Source: Phragmites australis
Taxonomy: Eukaryota; Streptophyta; Magnoliopsida; Poales; Poaceae
DNA: 64,000 nt
NCBI RefSeq assembly: GCF_958298935.1
Contig: NC_084927.1
Location: 27,912,001 to 27,976,000, forward strand
Direction: 5' to 3'
Position numbers and translations under genes: made by a program. The notes beneath the pieces were generated by a model. The model ran no database searches and was not told where the DNA came from. It saw only the letters and a list, made by a program, of their open reading frames with translations. Shown piece by piece: positions 1 through 10,569 of this stretch; within the stretch, counting starts at the first letter, position 1; each line of letters begins with the position of its first letter.

Positions 1-357
1 TACTCAAGTTACATAGCATCCAAGGAGTTTTTATCACCTGAAGCCTTATGGGAGTGCATGCGGGTTGCAGCACGAGCACCGATTATGGATATTAATCAGT
101 CTAGTAGAGAGTTTTCTAGGTAGGTTGGGTGCAGCCAATAAAAATTTCTGCAATATTGATGTGATTTCCACTGCTAGCACTGATCTAATGGGGCTTGTAG
201 TGAGAACATGGGAGACCACGAACTCCGTATGCAAGACAGGAACAGATGAAATTCAGTTTGGTCTTAAAAAGAAGGCAAAATGGTCGAATTTACACTCAGA
301 CAAGTTACGCACCTACTATGTACACGACATGTCCTAGTAACTCCAAATTGTAGTAGT
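1..357. other. Unassigned left edge
   Basis: A 90-codon plus-strand open frame at 65-337 has no motif I recognise. It may be the tail of a repeat cut by the window edge. I see no other structure here. Confidence 0.3.
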
Positions 358-424
358 TTAGTTGATAGATGTCTGTGATTTCAATTTTTGTAAGACGAAA
401 AGTAATTCCAAATTGGTAGATGCT

Positions 425-1260
425 TGTGAACGAGCCGAACTAGGCTCAGCTCGATTAGACAACCGAGCTGAAATATAGGTTCGGCTCGGGCTCGTTGCCG
501 GCTCTGCTTGGCTCGTGAGCCAAGGTAGCTTTTGCACAGGGCGTCCTCCACTTGCTCCGTCACCCGCCCCGCGAACTCCCCCTCCTTGGGCACCGTCAGA
601 CCGAACACGAACACACCGAAGATGGCGTGGATCCCGACCATGTCCGTCGCGAAACCCGACGCCAGCATGTCCGCAAGCGTCACCGCCACCCACATGTTGT
701 CTCCCTGGCTTGCGGCGTCCACGCGACAAGCCATCGTCGGCTTCATAACCACCATCGACGCCGCCACGAATGTCGTGCCGCAGAGCAGAACCCACATCGA
801 CACCAGCAGGCTCCGGTGGCACTCCCTCCCCTCCCCCCTCTGAGATGGCCACGGCCAGCGCGAGCAGCACCCATGCGGCCACATCATTGAACACGGCGGT
901 CGCAAGCGCCGTCTCCCAGATGGGCGTGGTCAACAGCTTGAGCTCTGCGAGGATGCGTGCCAGGACGAGGAAGGCGATGATGGAGCGCGCGACTCCCATG
1001 AACATGAGGAACGACAGGTACCCAGCGTCCCAGCCTGGTCGGCGCCCGGGATGGTGCAGCGAGGCACGAACGCAACGCCCACGCTGCAGGCGAACAGGAG
1101 GGTGATTCCCGCTGCGACGCACAGAGCGAAGGTCAAGCTCGAGCCCCATGAGGAAGAGGCTTTGGTGCACGGAGCGGAGGTCAGTTGGGCTGGCCACCGA
1201 GCCGCTTTAAGCTCGGCTCTTTTGGCCACCGAGCTGAAACAAGCCAAGCCTAGTTACGTC
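425..1260. mobile_element. Possible TIR element carrying the CHX fragment
   Basis: The sequence left of the antiporter fragment (about 428-500) is rich in AGCTCGG/CCGAGC words. The same words recur in opposite orientation at 1,196-1,260. A clear inverted match is AACTAGGCT at about 439, against its reverse complement in CAAGCCTAGTTACG near 1,247-1,260. I could not define exact ends or a target duplication, so the element type is open. Gene-fragment capture by a MULE or hAT-like element is inferred. Confidence 0.35.
510..1195 (-). pseudogene. CHX-type cation/H+ antiporter fragment, frameshifted
   Basis: The minus strand encodes an internal part of a plant CHX (CPA2) monovalent cation/H+ exchanger, a multi-pass membrane transporter of endomembranes or the plasma membrane. 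Homology moves through three frames in order. First comes a segment with LCVAAGITL and VAFVPRCTIPGADQAG. Next, from about 1,050, come FMGVARSIIAFLVLARILAELKLL and the conserved VFNDVAAWVLLALA, which holds the Asn-Asp pair typical of CPA2. From about 800 come the segment with ASQGDNMWVAVTLA, GFATDMVGIHAIFG and VFGLTVPKEGEFAG, ending near VEDAL. Both ends of the protein are missing (the family is about 800 aa) and at least two frameshifts are needed, so this is a dead fragment. Its high GC contrasts with the flanks. AGCTCGG-rich inverted sequence brackets it, which fits transport inside a DNA transposon. Confidence 0.8.
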
Positions 1261-1385
1261 CGAGCTGACTCACGGGCCTGGAACTTTACTTCCAACCCTA
1301 CATAAGGATATGCAGAACATGTATTCAGGTATTTTCCAAGACATCCAAGCAAAATATCCAGGCTACACCAGAAGCAACCCCGGCT

Positions 1386-1459
1386 TGCTTGAGCCTCTCC
1401 TCAGTTCACGCAAGTATTAACCTGCTTGAGCCTCTCCTCAGTTCACGCAAGTATTAACC
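1386..1459. repeat. 37-bp perfect tandem duplication
   Basis: Two adjacent identical copies (1386-1422 and 1423-1459) begin TGCTTGAGCCTCTCC and end AAGTATTAACC. The duplication lies downstream of the PABP stop codon. Copy number could vary between accessions. Confidence 0.9.
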
Positions 1460-1814
1460 AACGAATCAACCGAGTAGAACCTAAGTGTAGCTTAATTACT
1501 TTGGGCCCCTATATGATTCATGACACAAGATCAAGATATTCCTTCTCACTCAATCATGAACAGCAAAACTTTCGATAAGTCTCAAGGTATGTAACCAACG
1601 CCCCACAGTAGTACTCAAACTTGGAAATAAGTACCTCGCCGTAACGACATCACACCAGACAGCACAAAATAGCACCTAACATCCAGTATGGAAACTCGAT
1701 TCAATCAAGTCCAACCACACGGGAAAAAACAAGGGAGCAATACTGTCATGTGCCGGATAACCTCTGGAACACCACACGGAATTGCAAACTAAAGCTTGCT
1801 ACGACTTCTCAAAG
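1460..1814 (-). other. Probable PABP 3' UTR
   Basis: This AT-moderate sequence follows the poly(A)-binding protein stop codon (1817-1815, minus strand) and has no coding signal. It is the expected place for the 3' UTR. I did not identify a specific cleavage site. Confidence 0.4.
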
Positions 1815-4800
1815 TTAGGAGATAATGCCTTCGGTCAGTGATAGCGCAGCAACTTGACCGGTCGGGGTGTTTGGATTCTGCTGATGGGCCACATTGCGGA
1901 GAACATCCATTGCCTCAGCAACCTTGGACTTGAGAGCCTCAGGAGACTCGAGCAAATGAAGAACCTCTGTCTGATCCATCTCCAAAAGCATTCCAGTGAC
2001 CTTGGCTGCTTGGTTTGGTTCCAGTTGCTCAACCAGTGGGTACAGGTTTTCACCAAGTAGCTAGATGCAGAAAAGAAAGAAAGATCAGGAAATCAACAGT
2101 GCTACATGAAAAGTATAGCAGAGAAATAACAATGCATTTTATGTAACGCTATAAACCCACACGGCAACATAGCAGAAAGACATCTACTATCACTGTGCAG
2201 ATCCAAGTGAACTTGATATTTGTTGGGTAGGATTGAAATGGATAATATGAACCGATCAACTGAACACCAAATAGGCAAATACTCCCTCCGTTCAGAAATA
2301 ATAGGCGCATTTCTTTTTGAATAAGTCAAACTTTGTGTACTTTGACTAACATTAATCAAATTATAAGAATATATAGTGTACAAAAATTATACAATTAGAT
2401 TCATAATTCAAAATGATTTCACACTATATAGGTTATATTTTGTGAGAAAACATTAGTCAAAATCTAACTTCGAAGACCAAGCCTAAAATAAATAAATCTA
2501 CTATTTCTGAACGGAAGGAGTACTATGAAATATGGAGGATTATTAATTAATTATAGAACATACCGTTCTTTGCTGCTCCGGAGAAGCATTTGCAAGGGCA
2601 GAAGTCAGAGTCCCAATTTGAGCAGCAGGCGATAAGACAGCATCTCTTACTGGGAAGCTTCCCATATCGTACGGCTGAATCATACCTCCAGCAAGCCCCG
2701 GCATTGGCGGAGCTTCAGGCATGTTACGGCCAGGTTGATAACGGTACATCCGTCCTCGTGGAAGCATCTGAGAACCATGACAAGATACGTCACTGCACAT
2801 TCACTAGTCCCCCATGGAACAGAAGTAAACAGTGTCTCACCCACCGTGCCAAACGTCCAGAAAGAAAGTTAAGAAAAAGGAGGTATGGTGGAAAATGAGC
2901 ACAAAAAAGGACTGGACCAGACCATAATGTCTGACAATCTAGGCAATTATCATGGTTCATACCTGATTTAACTTTTTTTCCATTGAAAAAGTATCACCCT
3001 AATAACACCCAAAGTAACAGTAGGAAATTTAATGGAAAAATACCTGTTGCTGAAATGACTGAGCAGGTTGCTGGCCCTGGGCCCCAGCACCAGAGCGCCT
3101 AATACCTGGGCGCGGACCCTGTTGGCCTTGCTGAACAACCGGAACAAAGTAATTTGGCATATGGGGACCCCCAGGTCTCATGCCTGGAACAAGCTGCTGC
3201 TGGAAACCGAATCCCGGCTATATGAAATGAAGTGAACATACCATCAGTATCCATTAAGTTCAGCACATTAGCTAACATAATTAAAATGCTTCATGAAAAG
3301 AATGAGCATATAACATAATGCGTGAACTAACATAGGGTTGATGACACTACCCAACACTGTATGCCCGTTAATCATTACATGCAAAACAATAATCGACTAA
3401 GCTCCACTCTGTATGCCCATTTAATCAAACGGAATATGATGATAACTTCATAGAACCTAGACTGTCCACCAAACCAGTGCTAGCTAATCTTGACAAAAGA
3501 TGGGAAGATTCTCAAGTTGAATTTGGAGAAAGGGATTTAACATAAGTTCAAAATGAAAGAAAAATACAGCTTCCATGGTACCTGAGGGGGTATCATAGTT
3601 GGCGGAGCTTGTCCATAGAAGAGTTGCTGAGGAGCCAAAGGAGAGTACATTGGTAGGCGGGGAGCCAGAGTGGGTGTCATTGGTACAGCAGGGCGCATCT
3701 GAGAAAATTGTGCCTGGATAATATGGAATGTGTCAGCAATTTATGCAAGAAACTTTTGTTAAGAAGAGGTAGTGTTATCAATGAGTTTAGTAAGAAACAA
3801 GGCATATAGTAACACAATGCGACCTCCATTCACCAGTATGCATCTTCAGCCCAAATAAAATGTTGAACAAATTCCTCCTATGCCACTGAAAATTTTGGCA
3901 TTCCCTTATATGCCACTGATGTCTCAATGACATCTGGGTCCAGGACCCACATGCAATTAAAACATTAGTGGCATATAAGGAAACCGTAAAAATTAGCAGT
4001 GGCACAGAAGGAATTCTCTCAATGTTTAGGCTCTGGATTAAAAAGGTTTCATGTTTCTAAATAAAAGTACAATAGGGGTAGGCTAGCATTAAAAAAAGTT
4101 AGTAAAGGGCACAAGTGCATTTTCATGTCAAGGAATGGCGAAATCAAGGAGATAAGAGAAACAAGTGGAGTAGTCTGCCCATATTAATGAGAAGATTGGA
4201 AAACGTATTAAAGCGGAAATGACCTCAGCAATTACACTTGATTGTGTGGGGCATATATTTTGAAGGGAAAAGAATGGTAAGAATAGAAGGGAGCCCTGTA
4301 TCATGAAACAGGTGCTACGCCTAAAAATAAGTAATAATTGGCAAACGTCAACATTCTATTGTTGCTTCTACGTTGCTCAAGATGACAGAACAGTTATTCA
4401 TATGCCAGCTCTTCATTTTATGTGAAGTGTTAAATAAATGTGATACTATGTGCCAATCTGTAATAGACACTGGTGGTACAATTTTAGCGTTAGCACAATA
4501 CAAATACAGCTGGTTTAAGAATAATTACCTGTAACATCACTTTTCTATCTTCTTTACGCTGTGCAAATGCAACATACAATGGCTTTCCAGATATCATTTT
4601 GCCATTCATTTCAGTTAACTGTGTAGAAGGAAAACTTGTCAAACCACATGTGGCATCAAAGAGCTTAATGCAATATCCATGATGTGAACTTACAGCATGA
4701 GATGCTTCCTCACGAGTTGAAAACGCAACAAAGCCAGAGCCTTTGCTAAGGCCATTTTGGTCAAGCATTACCTATTTAACAAATTCAGTCAGCGATAATA

Positions 4801-7048
4801 TATCATCAATAGACAGTGGTATAAGAAAAGGAAAATTGATGATTGTGAAACATAAAAACACCTTGCACGAGGTAATTTTGCCAAAGTTTGAGAACAATTC
4901 ACGAAGTTGATCATCTCCAATGTTATCATCCAAGTTCTTGAGATATAAGTTCAGTCCTTGATATTTGTCAGCAGCATCTTTCATGCTTTGCTCAAATCTC
5001 CTTTTTAGTTCCATCTCTCTTTCTGACTTCTTCTGCGCTCTTCCAACATACCACTCTTTGTCATCTATCTTTTTTCCATTAAGTTCCTGAACAGCACGGG
5101 CAGCATCATCTGGATTCTCAAAATTGATGAAGCCAAAGCACCTTGATTTACCATCCATGCCAATCATGACAACAGCACTTGTAATATTCCCATATTCACC
5201 AAAAAATTTTACTAGATCCTCCTGTGTGGTAGATTCAGACAAATTTTTCACAAAGACATTGTTAAATTTTGTCTTGTCAAAAGAATTGTCTCTCTCTTGC
5301 TTGCGAAGAAAATGTCCAACATAAACAGGCTTGTCATTGATAAGCATCCCATTAAGACTTTTAATTGCAGTCTGTGCAGCTTCTTCTTTTTCATACTGAA
5401 CAAAACCAAAGCCTTTTGATTGGCCCACTTCATCTGTGGCCACCTTACATGAAAGAATGGTACCAAATGTAGAAAAGGTATCATGAAGAGTTTTGTTGTC
5501 TATTGTCTTGTCGAGGTTCTGGAGAAAAGCCAATTGACAGTGTTTCATCAGAGTAAGTTATAAACAGAGCTGATTATTTTTGGATGCCAATGCATACTAA
5601 AGAAACTGCCAGATGACCCAGTACCTTGATGAAAATGTTAGCGGAGCCACTCCTCCGGCTGCTTGGGTCACGGTTCGAATACATCACCCGAATAGGCTTG
5701 TTGTTAAGAAGAGCAAAGTTCAGCAGTTCCAATGCTCTCACAGCTGTAAAATGGAAAATCTAATTAGCCATTGCAAGTCCTTTGCCCAGACATTCAGCAG
5801 TAATAGGCTAATAGCAAAACTGCATTACGTGAAAAAACTTCATGACGGATGATATTGTATGGTAAGGCACTATGGCATTACAGTAACTCTATTGAAAAGC
5901 ATGTCTAGCAAAGTAAACCATTATCTTCCTTATGTCTTATTTTGCACGTTGCTTCACTATATTGCACCTTATATCTCCTCTAAGGGCCTGTTTGGATAGG
6001 AGGTTTGGGATCCAAAACCTTAGCATTTAGTCAAATTTGAACTAAATCCTAAAAATTCCTAGAGCAATCCCCGCTTTCTCAGCGGGCACTAAGATGGATA
6101 TTTAGATTGTGCCCAGGTTTAACTTTGATATTGAATGTGGCTGTTACATTCCTATTAGATCTATGTAAGCTAAAATCAATACAGAAACACCTAAAGCCAG
6201 CTGTATAGAACCATAAATTCCAATCAATTAGCAAGCCATCAATTCTTCCAACATACTCCTTTGTCTATAGCATATCCATGTCCCCACGTAATGAACCTCA
6301 AACACATCAAATTAACCCGGCCATTAAATTGTATGCAAGGCTGTATTAAACCCCTTTGTCTATAGTGTATACAACCAACGAGACTCCAGGATAAAAAACT
6401 TATTGCCGGACATCAGCCTCCCCCTTCTCAAAAAAAAAAAAGAGAGTACCTAAGTGACACAATCATCCTTCCTGGTAATCAAAACATAACAAATCCCAGT
6501 GGCATTGCACCATATCAACATATTCACATAACACGGGCATTGACTTCTGCTCGTATGAAAGATCCAACCTCTACAAAAATTACCAAACGCAACCAATCCA
6601 CCACCGACAAATTAAGCAATTACTGGTGATAAACAGCTTACAGATGCCAGCGGAATCATCGATTATACGAAACCGAAAACCTAACGTCATATGATTACAC
6701 CCTGATTCTACAGCACCCAAACCTCGACAAATCCTCCATCCCGAAATCGAATTGAGAGGGCGAAGAGGAGATCGCAACTATACCATCCAAGGGGTTGCTG
6801 AAGTTGACGTAGGCGTATCCGAGCGAGCGGCGGGAGGTGACGTCCCTGCAGACGCGCACCGACACCACCTGCCCCGCCTGGCTGAAGAGCTCGTACAGCT
6901 GCGAGTCCGTGACCGACCCATCCAGGTCGCCCACGTAGAGCGACGTGGTCGGAAGCGGCTGCGCCACGCCGACGCCGACCGCTCCCGGCGACAACACCGC
7001 GGGGGCAGCCCCCGCCGCGCCCCCGTTCGCCGCCACTTGCGCCGCCAT
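1815..7048 (-). CDS. PABP: Cytosolic poly(A)-binding protein, nine exons, intact
   Basis: The protein binds mRNA poly(A) tails and bridges to eIF4G in translation and mRNA turnover. I read the coding exons (minus strand) as 7048-6784, 5743-5625, 5518-4862, 4771-4694, 4618-4529, 3713-3582, 3217-3044, 2767-2564 and 2060-1815. All introns are GT-AG and the frame stays open for 654 aa, the usual family size. Four RRMs are visible through RNP2/RNP1 pairs: [41 protein letters not shown] and [15 protein letters not shown] Pro/Gln/Met-rich linker follows, then the C-terminal MLLE (PABC) domain with [18 protein letters not shown] near residues 590-615. The start gives the Ala/Gly-rich N-terminus normal for plant class II PABPs. 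Oddities: the 75-nt intron 4693-4619 is in frame without a stop, and introns 5 and 8 contain MITEs. I see no disabling change. Confidence 0.93.
2282..2520. mobile_element. Stowaway MITE (Tc1/mariner) in PABP intron 8
   Basis: The element is 239 bp and starts CTCCCTCCGTTCAGAAATA. Its other end reads the reverse complement of CTCCTTCCGTTCAGAAATA. It is flanked by TA on both sides (2280-2281 and 2521-2522), the classic Stowaway target duplication. It lies wholly inside the last intron of the PABP gene, so the protein is unaffected. Confidence 0.93.
3865..4020. mobile_element. Hairpin MITE in PABP intron 5
   Basis: Two arms of about 75 bp are inverted copies of each other. Both contain AATTCCT(C/T)CT(A/G)TGCCACTG near the outer end and CCTTATATGCCACT further in. 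AATGTT lies just outside both ends (3859-3864 and 4021-4026) and may be the target duplication. The TGCCACTG core is shared with the 70-bp hairpin at 11,010-11,079, so the two may be related. The superfamily is not certain. Confidence 0.7.
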
Positions 7049-7065
7049 CGCCTCCCCTCGACCAC

Positions 7066-7084
7066 TTTTTTTCAGATTTTTTGA
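7066..7084 (-). promoter_or_regulatory. A-rich tract in PABP 5' leader
   Basis: On the minus strand, two short A runs (six and seven A) lie 18 to 36 nt before the PABP start codon. A-rich 5' leaders mediate autoregulation of animal PABPC1 by its own protein. Whether this short plant tract does so is inference. Confidence 0.3.
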
Positions 7085-7099
7085 GAAGAAATCGGCTCT

Positions 7100-7108
7100 A
7101 AACCCTAG
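7100..7108 (-). promoter_or_regulatory. Telo-box (AAACCCTAG) upstream of PABP
   Basis: The plus strand reads AAACCCTAG about 52 nt before the PABP start codon. Telo-boxes are common near the 5' ends of plant translation-machinery genes, which fits the neighbour. The match is to a short motif, so chance is possible. Confidence 0.5.
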
Positions 7109-10100
7109 CTATCGGATTGATAGGTCGCTCGATACTGATAGATCTCGCGGATTTGGTTGGGGAAACTTTTTTTTTTGGTAGTTTTTGGTTGCGGGATAGA
7201 GGCCGCAGGCGGAGAGCACGCGGGGGGGACGACTCTCTCAACGGACGGGCGAGGCGACGGGGTGTGGGAGGGTGGTTATAGGGGGACGGACGGAGCCGCG
7301 CCCACCTCCTAGGGTTTGCCCGCCGGCGCGGGCCACGGTGGGTTCGGCGCTCCTGCACCAGATGGCGCCAGCCGTGCCGTCTGATCTGGCGGTGCTCCAA
7401 CACCGGGTCCGCCCGGTGCACGGCTACGCGCGGGGACTCCAACGTGGCGCTGCCGTGTCTGTGCGTGCGTGCGTATAGATGGCTCGGCCTCTCTTCGCGT
7501 TCCGGCCGGGTTGGGTTCGAGTTGGTGCTTGGGGAACGAGCCGGGTTTGGTTGATTGGGCTGTACTGGCTACTGACGGGGCCATCACCCGTATGGGGAAT
7601 TTTGCGTATCGTCCCTGGACAGTACAGGAATTAGGGATCAGCCCTGACAAAGCTGATGTTCTTCTCTCTTTTTTTAAGAAAAAAGCAGGTTCTTGTTCCA
7701 CACAAATGCAATAGCGTGTAGCCTGCCACGAAAATATGCTAGACGCGACGGGTTCGTGATTAGACCAGTTCATCAGCCAGGCACGGTTTTTTCTGGATGG
7801 ATAGGGGCATAGGGCCAAAGGGATTATATAGTCTCACTGTGTCTAAAAAATACATATATTTTATAATGGTTTTAATTTAATTGGCCTCTCGAGTTATCTA
7901 GTGATTTCTCTATTTAGAGTGACTTTATGGCACAACGAAGAATCATGAAACCAATGTGGTTCAGAATTATTTCAATATCAAAATTATTTGGACTCTCAGG
8001 ATCCACGTTAAAAAGCCACTTAAATTGCTACATAACCTTAAGAATTCCACTACTCCAATTCCCTTCTTGTTCTATCATGCATTCCTCATCCTGTACCAAT
8101 CAAATGGTCAGGACTAGAGAAGTAGCACGCCATGCTTGAGTTTACGCTCCTCTGCCTCTCTACTTCCTTTCGAGAGGAGAGTGACGTCGCCATGCCCACC
8201 AGACGATTTGGGATGGGCAAGCGGCAGCCAATTACTAACAAAGTGACAATAGCCCATCGCTTCATCTTCTCTGCTACTATGATTGTTCGTCTACACTTTA
8301 AAAACTATTGAACTTTTTAACACACAATTCTCTGTTCTAAGAGTTAAGTTCGAGCAAGCTAATCTTTGGCATGTTACCACATAAGTTTCATTTGGCAACC
8401 CTAGAAAAAGCTGGGATTGTAACATAATCCTAGACACCTAGCAAGCGAAGCTCACGCCGGGGTGGAAACTCCTTCGTGGATCGAGAATTCATTTGATTGG
8501 AGCATGGAACGCAATAACCCTGGTCCAAACCTGTCCGTTCCAAGGGAGAAAAAAGAATCACCTCATAGGCTAGGACGAAAAATCGCTTCACGCGCGTTGA
8601 TTTTGTGTGCAACCGAAGCCCCAAACATCGTGGTGTTCTCGCACCACTCACCTTGTCGATCTAGAGCCTCCTCCAGCAAGCTCTCTTGCCGATCCGGTGG
8701 CTCCTCCGACATGCTCCCTCTTCGAGCTCCTCTGGCAGGCTCCCTCCCTAATCCGGTGTCTCCTCTGGCATGCCTCTTTTTAGCACCGTCATCACGCAAG
8801 TCCAGATCTAGTCATGGTTGGAGAAGCCGTGGCAAGGAAGAAGTGTTGGATATAAGGGCACTTTTAGGTTTAGATTAATCTCTAAATAAACCATGAATAC
8901 AAACTAATAAAGCAGCCTAATCATACACAAACCGATAAGGCTACACATATGTCCCGTAGCGTGATAAAGAGTAAAGTAAACGTACCGATCGACAGCGAGA
9001 GATGTAGAGTCCCACACGATGATGATGCAACAGACGATGATGAATGGGACATAAAGGGAGCAGATCGTGAGCAGTCGTATCGATCGATTCCCAAAAACCA
9101 TATTCATCCTCTCCCAATGTAGAATTTCAAGTGCGATAGGTTTCGAATATCTGCTCTCCTGACCGCCGATGCACACTGGTGCAGTGGGATGGAATAATCT
9201 ATATGTGACGACGCAAACAACGAGGAAGAGACAAAACCTTAATTTGTTGTATGTCTCTTGTGATGATGACTGGTAAGTATATAAAGAGAAAACCGCATAG
9301 CTTAGACGTGACATGATTGGTATTTTCCCACATAACCGTGTTGATATTTTCCCACATAACAAAAGAATATCACACCTACGCAAGCAATTGAATCCAATTT
9401 TAACGAACCATTCACGCAGATGTCATGCGCCTACGCCCTTCGCCCCGACTTAGTGAGACGAACGAGCGTGCACATGTATTCTTCCAGTCCTCGTGAGCTA
9501 AGGGGTGAATGAGAGAACTTTTAAGTTGGTCTCTCTGTAGCTCTGGTAGCAATGAAGAACTAAAGAACTCTAACCTTCTTTCACATGCTAGATTTACTAA
9601 GATTTATTCAAATATAATGTGCCAAATCCATATATCTTAATAAGAAAAAGTCTTCTCTGTTCGCCATTGTTGAAGCCTCCTGCAGCTGTGACATTGTGAC
9701 ATGGCACATGCACAAGCAGCAGTAGCGCCACCGTCAACGTTACTTGCTTCCGCCATTGGCAGTTGTCATCACTGGTCTCCTCGTCCTCGCACTCTCAACA
9801 CAATCCGGCTTTGCCCCTCTCCCTCTCTGTTTTGGTATGGTTTGCCTAGTCCAGATTGAGAATTTGCCGTGTTTGAATTGACAAATTCTAGAGGAAATTT
9901 GCATGGCTGAATCTTCATCCTTGCCTTTCCATGTTGAAACTGAAGAATTGATTCTATTTGCGCCGAATCTGATCTGAACTTCAATTTTTGTTATGATTTC
10001 TTTCTTTTTTTTATCGAGTGGTTTCCCCCCACACCTCAGTCCCAAATAGAGCAAGAGATTGTCAATTTGGAGGTGATTGTAATCCAGGGGGGATGGCATG

Positions 10101-10366
10101 GATTTGATCGACAACCCGACACGGGGTGCTGTTCTCATGTGGAAATCGTCCCCTGGTAGCCAAACAAGCCCCTACGGTCCTACCCTACCACCCCCAACAT
10201 TTACAGATTGACTGTGTAATAGACATCACGCGAACAAATCTGCCTCAAGTGTACTGCGGTTTTTCCAGTGATCTTCTATTGCCGGCAGTAGTAGTTGCAA
10301 TAACAGTTTTCTTGCTGAATGAAACTGGGACGATTACAGTAAGCGCTGGAAGGACAAAGTTACGTC
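7109..10366. other. Intergenic region without recognisable genes
   Basis: The first 350 bp (to about 7,450) is GC-rich and probably the PABP promoter. The rest is mixed-composition sequence. At 9,312-9,360 the words TATTTTCCCACATAAC occur twice. The open frames here (for example 8,462-8,878 plus, 8,904-9,383 minus and 9,740-10,138 minus) show no domain, conserved motif or splice structure I can support. Confidence 0.4.
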
Positions 10367-10382
10367 AAGTACAGTATCTCAG

Positions 10383-10496
10383 GCTGAGGGAGCTGAGCCG
10401 TAGTGGTTCATTGGCTCCGTCCCAAGCCGGCGATCTGGGTTTGATCCCCAGCGCTGACACCGGGAGGCTCCTTTTGAGCCTCCTATTCTGGAAAAA
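10383..10496 (+). mobile_element. tRNA-derived SINE with 16-bp target duplication
   Basis: The body has RNA polymerase III promoter elements: an A-box-like GAGCCGTAGTGG and a B-box-like GGGTTTGATCCCC. It ends in GGAAAAAAAGT. A 16-bp direct repeat, AAGTACAGTATCTCAG, flanks it (10,367-10,382 and 10,497-10,512), the mark of LINE-type target-primed insertion. It sits just past the transporter stop codon and may lie in that gene's 3' UTR. It resembles the Au/p-SINE class of plant SINEs; the family name is not certain. Confidence 0.85.
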
Positions 10497-10504
10497 AAGT
10501 ACAG

Positions 10505-10554
10505 TATCTCAGAGGCTTTCATCTCAAATTATCTCAGAGGTTTTCATCTCAAAT
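10505..10554. repeat. 25-bp tandem duplication
   Basis: Two near-identical units (10,505-10,529 and 10,530-10,554) read TATCTCAGAGG(C/T)TTTCATC followed by TCAAAT and differ at one base. The repeat overlaps the right SINE target duplication and ends 15 bp before the transporter stop codon. Confidence 0.85.
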
Positions 10555-10569
10555 TATCTCGTCAGGTTT

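Noticed and set aside
5990..6070. Terminal sequence of a Tourist or hAT MITE (GGGCCTGTTTGGAT) in PABP intron 1
   Set aside because: Only one end is present; I found no inverted partner within the intron, so boundaries cannot be supported.
10383..10496. A tRNA gene
   Set aside because: A- and B-box-like sequences are present, but there is no cloverleaf. The flanking 16-bp duplication and A-rich end show a SINE.
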